IMG/VR virus record: IMGVR_UViG_3300025012_000031
Coordinates: 62,001 to 126,000 of that record
Length of the DNA stretch: 64,000 nt
Strand: one strand, 5' to 3'
Origin: a virus
Position 1 is the first letter of the stretch. Each line of letters begins with the position of its first letter. Shown piece after piece: positions 60,159-64,000 of this stretch. The position numbers and the translations under genes are program-made. The notes beneath the pieces were generated by a model that saw only the letters and a program-made list of their open reading frames with translations, was not told the DNA's origin and did no database searches.

Positions 60159-61258
60159 TATAGCAACACCTTCTCAATGTATGATTCTGATTTACGCCAC
60201 AGGTGATCTAACTGTTCATCCGTAACCTCCGTTCCGTACTGCTTCCTTAGATCAAACAGAAGGCCGCTGAACGGAGTTGGATTCTTCTTGGTGATGTGAA
60301 TCGCAAAAGCCTTCTGTTCAACGATCTCCCGTGACTCATAGAAGACCTGCATCAATTGTGCATATGCAGCATCAACTTTGACTTTGAGTTTTTCGTAGTA
60401 CGGTTTAACTTCGGGGAAATATGCAAAGAGCTCATCTTCTTCACCTTTAAGTAGCCAGGGAAGAATATTTTTAGGGTTAAAGATGTTTCCGTTGTCTTTG
60501 AGATGATGAAGACTCATATACATTTTACTTTTGATCTTGAGTCGCATTCCATACTGGTCCATAACGACAACACCTTCAAAAGTCGGATCATTTACTTCCT
60601 GGTACTCAATGAACTTCTCGATTTCCTTTAGAGAATTGAATGTGTGCTTGGTCGGTCTACGAATGCCATAATCCTCTGCATAGATATCAACCGACATGGG
60701 GTAAACTTCTTCCATGGTTTGATTATTGAATATCGCAAGAAGAATGAGTTGGGTTTCAGCATAGTGACGGACAACTTTGTTATGAACCGAACAGAATTCA
60801 AAAACATACGTGTAGTTTTTATTTAAAGAAGACAAATTGAAATCTATTACTTCAAATGCCAACTGCTTCCAGGTCTTCCCTGAGAAACCGGGGTCACCGT
60901 CTGCAAAGGAACCACGGGTGTTGACATGCCACTCGCCGTTCCAATAATACATTGGCATCAATGATCCGTCTTCCTTTGTGTAAACAGTAAGCGGACCGTT
61001 CCAATCAAACTTATCGGTGAGGTCAAGCATTTCACCGAAGTTGAAAAAACGATCGAAAGATTTTGAAACAACATCCCAACCATCTTGATGAAGCGTCAGA
61101 CCACGACATTCACGAACAATCGGATGGGCCTTTGGTGAATTAATTTGACAGTAATTCAAGATCACACGACCATCTTCATGTTTGACATTCTTGATGCCGA
61201 ACTGTTCGTTTAGTGTGTCAAGCGTACCGCCGTTCCGCAGGAACTTCTGAACTTCCAT
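60158..61258 (-). CDS. rnlA: RNA ligase 1 (T4 RnlA-like)
   Basis: 366 aa, close to T4 Rnl1 (374). FDRFFNFGE (about 70-78), motif I YTKEDGSLMPMYYW (about 93-106, Lys nucleophile), motif Ia/III TRGSFADG, FEFCSVHNKVV (about 152-162), motif IV EGVVVMD (about 228-234) and motif V LKIKSKMY (about 240-247). In T4 it repairs tRNA cut in the anticodon loop by PrrC. Fits the many tRNAs, Pnk and CCA-adding enzyme here. Confidence 0.86.
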   Translation of the reverse strand: MEVQKFLRNGGTLDTLNEQFGIKNVKHEDGRVILNYCQINSPKAHPIVRECRGLTLHQDGWDVVSKSFDRFFNFGEMLDLTDKFDWNGPLTVYTKEDGSLMPMYYWNGEWHVNTRGSFADGDPGFSGKTWKQLAFEVIDFNLSSLNKNYTYVFEFCSVHNKVVRHYAETQLILLAIFNNQTMEEVYPMSVDIYAEDYGIRRPTKHTFNSLKEIEKFIEYQEVNDPTFEGVVVMDQYGMRLKIKSKMYMSLHHLKDNGNIFNPKNILPWLLKGEEDELFAYFPEVKPYYEKLKVKVDAAYAQLMQVFYESREIVEQKAFAIHITKKNPTPFSGLLFDLRKQYGTEVTDEQLDHLWRKSESYIEKVLL

Positions 61259-61276
61259 CATATCTAATTCTCCTAG

Positions 61277-61534
61277 TTATTTCTCTGTAAAATTAATTGA
61301 TGCATTATAACGATCGAATGTCAACGAAAAGGAACGCAATTTTCCATATGTGAAGATGTTTATTATCATCCAATCCGAATATAAGTTTATGATTTTGAAA
61401 TCAGAAATTTTTGATTTATTCAAAGCATTTCTTAATACATCAACTAATTCGGCTTGTAGGGAATGCACCATCATATCGGTGTAATTTCTACCTCTATATG
61501 AGTTGAGTAATTCTATGATATCATCAACTATCAC
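61277..61534 (-). CDS. hypothetical protein
   Basis: 85 aa from GTG 61534, which overlaps the HD gene stop (GTGA); a longer frame would run 100 bp into that gene. Helical start, beta-rich end (FKIINLYSDWMIINIFTYGK). Confidence 0.58.
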   Translation of the reverse strand: MIVDDIIELLNSYRGRNYTDMMVHSLQAELVDVLRNALNKSKISDFKIINLYSDWMIINIFTYGKLRSFSLTFDRYNASINFTEK

Positions 61535-62193
61535 TTCTTTACTGCTTCGGCGAATTCGTGGGCGTATTCGAGGAGGGCGATTTGCCGCTCGAGCGAATGC
61601 TGAATGTTGATGAAGATCATGTAATATTGGGGCCATTTTTCTCGGGCCGCTCGAAGCATCGGATAGAAGTAACTCTTGACTTCTTCAATGTAGTACTTCT
61701 GTTTGACGATACCGAATGCACGAGCCATTGACTGAATGTTGTGCATTCGGTCGCCGCCCTTAACCATCACTGAGAATGCATCTTCGAGAATTGCCATGTA
61801 GTAGGCATGTTTATGTTCGGTATCTCTTTTGTTGAAATTGGCCGGCTTGGAAACTCGTTTGATGATTCCGTGAACGGCCTCTCCGAAATTTTCAAGAACT
61901 TCTTCGAGGGAATACTTATCAGGATAATCTTCAACTAGATCATGTAGGAAGGCGGCGGCGATGATGATGTCGAGTTCGTCATTGGGAATCTTGTTCTCGA
62001 GTACTTGAATAAGATACCCAGCAATTTCGATTTGGTGCGATACTTCTTCCCGGCCATCAGATCGTTTGCCGATGTGGAACTTGAGAGCCAACTCGAGAGC
62101 ACGAATTGATTTGAGCATGTTACGACCGACAAAATAACCTTTGAAGAAGATGATTTGTTTCTTAAGTCTGTCTTTTGATTTCTCGATCGTCAT
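61531..62193 (-). CDS. SpoT/MESH-like HD hydrolase
   Basis: 220 aa. RSDGREEVSHQIEIAGYLI (about 43-61), AAFLHDLVEDYPDKY (about 80-94, HD-x2-ED), VKGGDRMHNIQSM (about 144-156, K-x2-D-R-x-H-N). This is the order of the (p)ppGpp hydrolase domain of SpoT and MESH1. Would lower alarmone levels to keep translation and replication active, or remove alarmone toxins. The synthetase half is absent. Confidence 0.8.
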   Translation of the reverse strand: MTIEKSKDRLKKQIIFFKGYFVGRNMLKSIRALELALKFHIGKRSDGREEVSHQIEIAGYLIQVLENKIPNDELDIIIAAAFLHDLVEDYPDKYSLEEVLENFGEAVHGIIKRVSKPANFNKRDTEHKHAYYMAILEDAFSVMVKGGDRMHNIQSMARAFGIVKQKYYIEEVKSYFYPMLRAAREKWPQYYMIFINIQHSLERQIALLEYAHEFAEAVKK

Positions 62194-62224
62194 TTCATCA
62201 CCTCGTTTATTTGTTTAGATAAGC

Positions 62225-62253
62225 ATTGTATACCAATCCGTCATACAAGTCAA
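62225..62253 (-). promoter_or_regulatory. early sigma70-like promoter
   Basis: TTGACT (62248-62253), 17-bp spacer, TACAAT (62225-62230); drives the HD gene. Confidence 0.68.
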
Positions 62254-62265
62254 TAATAAAACAAA

Positions 62266-62296
62266 AGAGCAGACGATTATTTTTATCGTCTGCTCC
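62266..62296 (-). terminator. rho-independent terminator
   Basis: GAGCAGACGAT/ATCGTCTGCTC stem followed by TTTTGTTTTATT on the minus strand; ends the CCA-enzyme unit. Confidence 0.82.
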
Positions 62297-62330
62297 TTTG
62301 TTTGGGTGTTATATATTTTTAGTTATCGGA

Positions 62331-62510
62331 TTATTCATCCTCCTCGAAAGTAGTACCCGCGATACTTTTCAGTCGGTGCGACATATTGCCGGGACGACTA
62401 TAACGCTCCCGATCAAATTCATGCCGATGAGGACGAGACTTCGGTCCGCCGCTGTTTTTGAAAAATTTGTTCCGTCCCTTTTCGTTGCTGAGGTCAACAC
62501 AGCCGTCCAT
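62331..62510 (-). CDS. hypothetical small basic protein
   Basis: 59 aa from ATG 62510 (AGGAG 9 nt upstream). Arg-rich middle (RPHRHEFDRERYSRPG), acidic end (FEEDE). Last gene of the CCA-enzyme unit. Confidence 0.58.
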   Translation of the reverse strand: MDGCVDLSNEKGRNKFFKNSGGPKSRPHRHEFDRERYSRPGNMSHRLKSIAGTTFEEDE

Positions 62511-62533
62511 GATCTTTTTCTCCTGTTAGTTGT

Positions 62534-63793
62534 TTACGAAATGACCGCTACAAGGCGGCTCTTGAAATCCTTCTCTGCGTGTGCAAAGGCCTGGACATAT
62601 TGATTGAATGCCGCTTCTCGTGGATTCTTTGCATTGGTGACATCGATCACTGCATGTTTTGCTACCGCGGTTGCCATCCTCCACCGATGATCTTGCTCGG
62701 AGGTTAACGGATGATCACACATACAACATGCATGATATTCTGGCCATTGCTCGGAGCGGATTGCTTTAACGAGGGCCATTACTTTCCGACCTTTCATCTC
62801 TGCAATGTAATGCATCTGCATATGATATCTTGCAACCGTGAGAACGAGTTTATTTGTGTGGCGATCAAATGTCTGATCCTTCAACCACTCTTCGGCGATG
62901 TCTTTACTCCTGAGCTCATGACCATAATGATGTGGGAGAATTTCGGGTTTGGTTGTTGCTTTCCCAAAGTCATGACACATGCAGGCGATGAAGCAAGAGA
63001 AGCTGTACTCATTTTCCTGGCATCGGTCAATCACTTCCATCGTATGTTCAAATGCCGTGTTACCGTGATGCCACTGAATCGGACCAGCGGTGACATAACG
63101 AAGATCATCGAGCGGTTTGATGATGTACTTAAGAGCATCAATTTCCGCAAGTACTTTGAAGAAAGAAGATGCCGGGAACTTATTCTGGGCTTTCCACAAT
63201 TTCTCGAGCTCCAGAACAATTCTTTCCTTTGTAACAAATTGCAGCTTATGAGCGGCCGCCTTCATCAGAGACAATGTGTTGTCGTCAAAGGTGAATCCTA
63301 AACGTGCATGCAATCTTGCACCACGAAGGATGCGGACGGGGTCTTCAAGAAATGCCTTTTCAAAAACGGTCCTTAAGATGCCGGCCTTACAATCGGGAAT
63401 ACCACCGAAGGGATCAACGAATGTTTCTGTTTGCATGTGCCAAGCAATCGAGTTGACTGTGAAGTCACGACGGCCGAGGTCTTCAATCAGAGGAACACCG
63501 ACGCGATCAACAACGAAGTCTCCATATCCATCACCGGTGGAACGCTCGGTGCGGGTCAGCGCAATCTCTGACTTGAAGTCGGACATAAACACCGGGAAAT
63601 CTTTACCAACCCTGGGCCATGCCGGAAACGCTTCCCTGAGTTGCTCTTCCGTTGCTTCAACTACGATGTCCATGTCATTGGGCATCAGGCCGATATGCTT
63701 GTCTCGGCAAAATCCACCAACGATGTATGTCATTGGATGAAGAGCGCCGAGCAAATGTTTTCTTCCATATATTTCTTCGGTCGTTACGTGCAT
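62534..63793 (-). CDS. cca: CCA-adding tRNA nucleotidyltransferase
   Basis: 419 aa from ATG 63793 (AAAGGA 8 nt upstream). Class II head: YIVGGFCRDKHIGLMPNDMDIV (about 23-44; GG-x-R...D-x-D), RDFTVNSIAWH (about 108-118), DPFGGIPDC, RILRGARLHARLGF (about 152-165). An HD domain follows (CHDFGKAT, about 273-280; VARYH). It adds or repairs CCA on tRNA 3' ends; several phage tRNAs here lack encoded CCA. The HD part may give 2',3'-phosphatase/phosphodiesterase activity. Confidence 0.84.
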   Translation of the reverse strand: MHVTTEEIYGRKHLLGALHPMTYIVGGFCRDKHIGLMPNDMDIVVEATEEQLREAFPAWPRVGKDFPVFMSDFKSEIALTRTERSTGDGYGDFVVDRVGVPLIEDLGRRDFTVNSIAWHMQTETFVDPFGGIPDCKAGILRTVFEKAFLEDPVRILRGARLHARLGFTFDDNTLSLMKAAAHKLQFVTKERIVLELEKLWKAQNKFPASSFFKVLAEIDALKYIIKPLDDLRYVTAGPIQWHHGNTAFEHTMEVIDRCQENEYSFSCFIACMCHDFGKATTKPEILPHHYGHELRSKDIAEEWLKDQTFDRHTNKLVLTVARYHMQMHYIAEMKGRKVMALVKAIRSEQWPEYHACCMCDHPLTSEQDHRWRMATAVAKHAVIDVTNAKNPREAAFNQYVQAFAHAEKDFKSRLVAVIS

Positions 63794-63818
63794 TGTGTTT
63801 CCTTTCATTGTTGGGTAA

Positions 63819-63847
63819 ATTATATATCATTACTTTTCATATGTAAA
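63819..63847 (-). promoter_or_regulatory. early sigma70-like promoter
   Basis: TTTACA (63842-63847), 17-bp spacer, TATAAT (63819-63824), minus strand; start of the leftward CCA-enzyme unit. Confidence 0.75.
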
Positions 63848-63879
63848 TAGAAAAATACATCACTCCTATTATTTTCTTT

Positions 63880-63890
63880 TGATAAATAAT
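63880..63890 (+). promoter_or_regulatory. rightward late-type promoter GATAAATA
   Basis: Plus-strand TGATAAATAAT 34 bp before the ATG at 63924; same motif as before the major capsid gene. Marks the switch to rightward late genes. Confidence 0.55.
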
Positions 63891-63923
63891 CTAAATTTCT
63901 AATCACATTGGGAGTATACATAA

Positions 63924-64000
63924 ATGAAGAAACATCTTAACAATTATCTTATCGAGAATTCGATGTTCACCGATGCTGCAGGCAGAGCAAAGCTTGTACC
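63924..64000 (+). CDS. partial gene with capsid-targeting-type N-terminus
   Basis: The only clear plus-strand gene; 25 codons then the window ends. GGGAG lies 10 nt before the ATG. MKKHLNNYLIE|NSMF fits the capsid tag (hydrophobic-x-Glu). Likely a structural or core protein; identity cannot be read. Confidence 0.7.
   Translation, partial: MKKHLNNYLIENSMFTDAAGRAKLV

Noticed and set aside
61290-61330. TTGACA and TATAAT near 61310 as a promoter
   Set aside because: The two boxes are only about 9 bp apart, unlike the constant 17 bp elsewhere.
1-64000. CRISPR arrays, insertion sequences, integrase or attachment sites
   Set aside because: No regularly spaced repeats, transposase motifs or tyrosine/serine integrase were seen; the short repeats present are hairpins or promoters.

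Overview
The window reads as part of a large T4-type myovirus genome (tailed phage of a Gram-negative host); this is inferred from content, no database was searched. The evidence is: a gp23-like major capsid protein; TATAAATA-type T4 late promoters; about fifteen proteins whose N-termini look like T4 capsid-targeting sequences; about forty tRNA genes interleaved with very small genes; seven free-standing homing endonuclease genes (HEGs); and many near-consensus sigma70 promoters. Almost everything is on the minus strand. The first clear plus-strand gene starts at 63924, under a late-type promoter, and runs off the window.

Layout (written left to right; transcription is mostly right to left). 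0.1-14.3 kb: tRNA genes alternating with small proteins, five HEG or HNH genes, and putative internal head proteins, including an ADP-ribosyltransferase-like one (1957-2757). 14.5-20.3 kb: a run of capsid-targeted genes ending with a 488-aa AAA-type ATPase, then early hypotheticals and a nucleoside deoxyribosyltransferase-like protein. 20.7-24.1 kb: major capsid protein and a MazG-like/NMN adenylyltransferase fusion. 24.2-31.3 kb: second tRNA-rich block mixed with mini zinc-ribbon proteins, a 2H-phosphoesterase-like protein and an HD hydrolase. 31.4-44.6 kb: PRTase, RNA ligase, a HEG that splits an HNH gene, LemA, a NADAR protein and a radical SAM protein. 44.6-63.8 kb: lytic transglycosylase, NadE, polynucleotide kinase, nucleotidyltransferase, ligase-like protein, PHP and CYTH proteins, NadV, nicotinamidase, RNA ligase 1, SpoT-like HD protein and a CCA-adding enzyme.

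How the parts fit together. (i) NAD+ economy: NadV, NMNAT, NadE and PncA could rebuild NAD+ during infection, next to an injected ART-like protein and a NADAR protein. (ii) RNA maintenance: three ligase-family proteins, a Pnk-type kinase, a 2H phosphoesterase and a CCA-adding enzyme accompany a large tRNA set, several members of which have unusual anticodon loops. (iii) Regulation: 23 sigma70-like promoters, all with 17-bp spacers, contrast with TATAAATA/GATAAATA sites before capsid-type genes and before every HEG; at most HEGs the late site adjoins a hairpin that covers the start region, as known for T4 I-TevI. (iv) HEG dynamics: HEGs sit beside broken 5' ends of tRNA, nadV, radical SAM and HNH genes, leaving a readable record of insertion.

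All coordinates of tRNAs, promoters and small genes were derived by eye and may be off by one or two bases.
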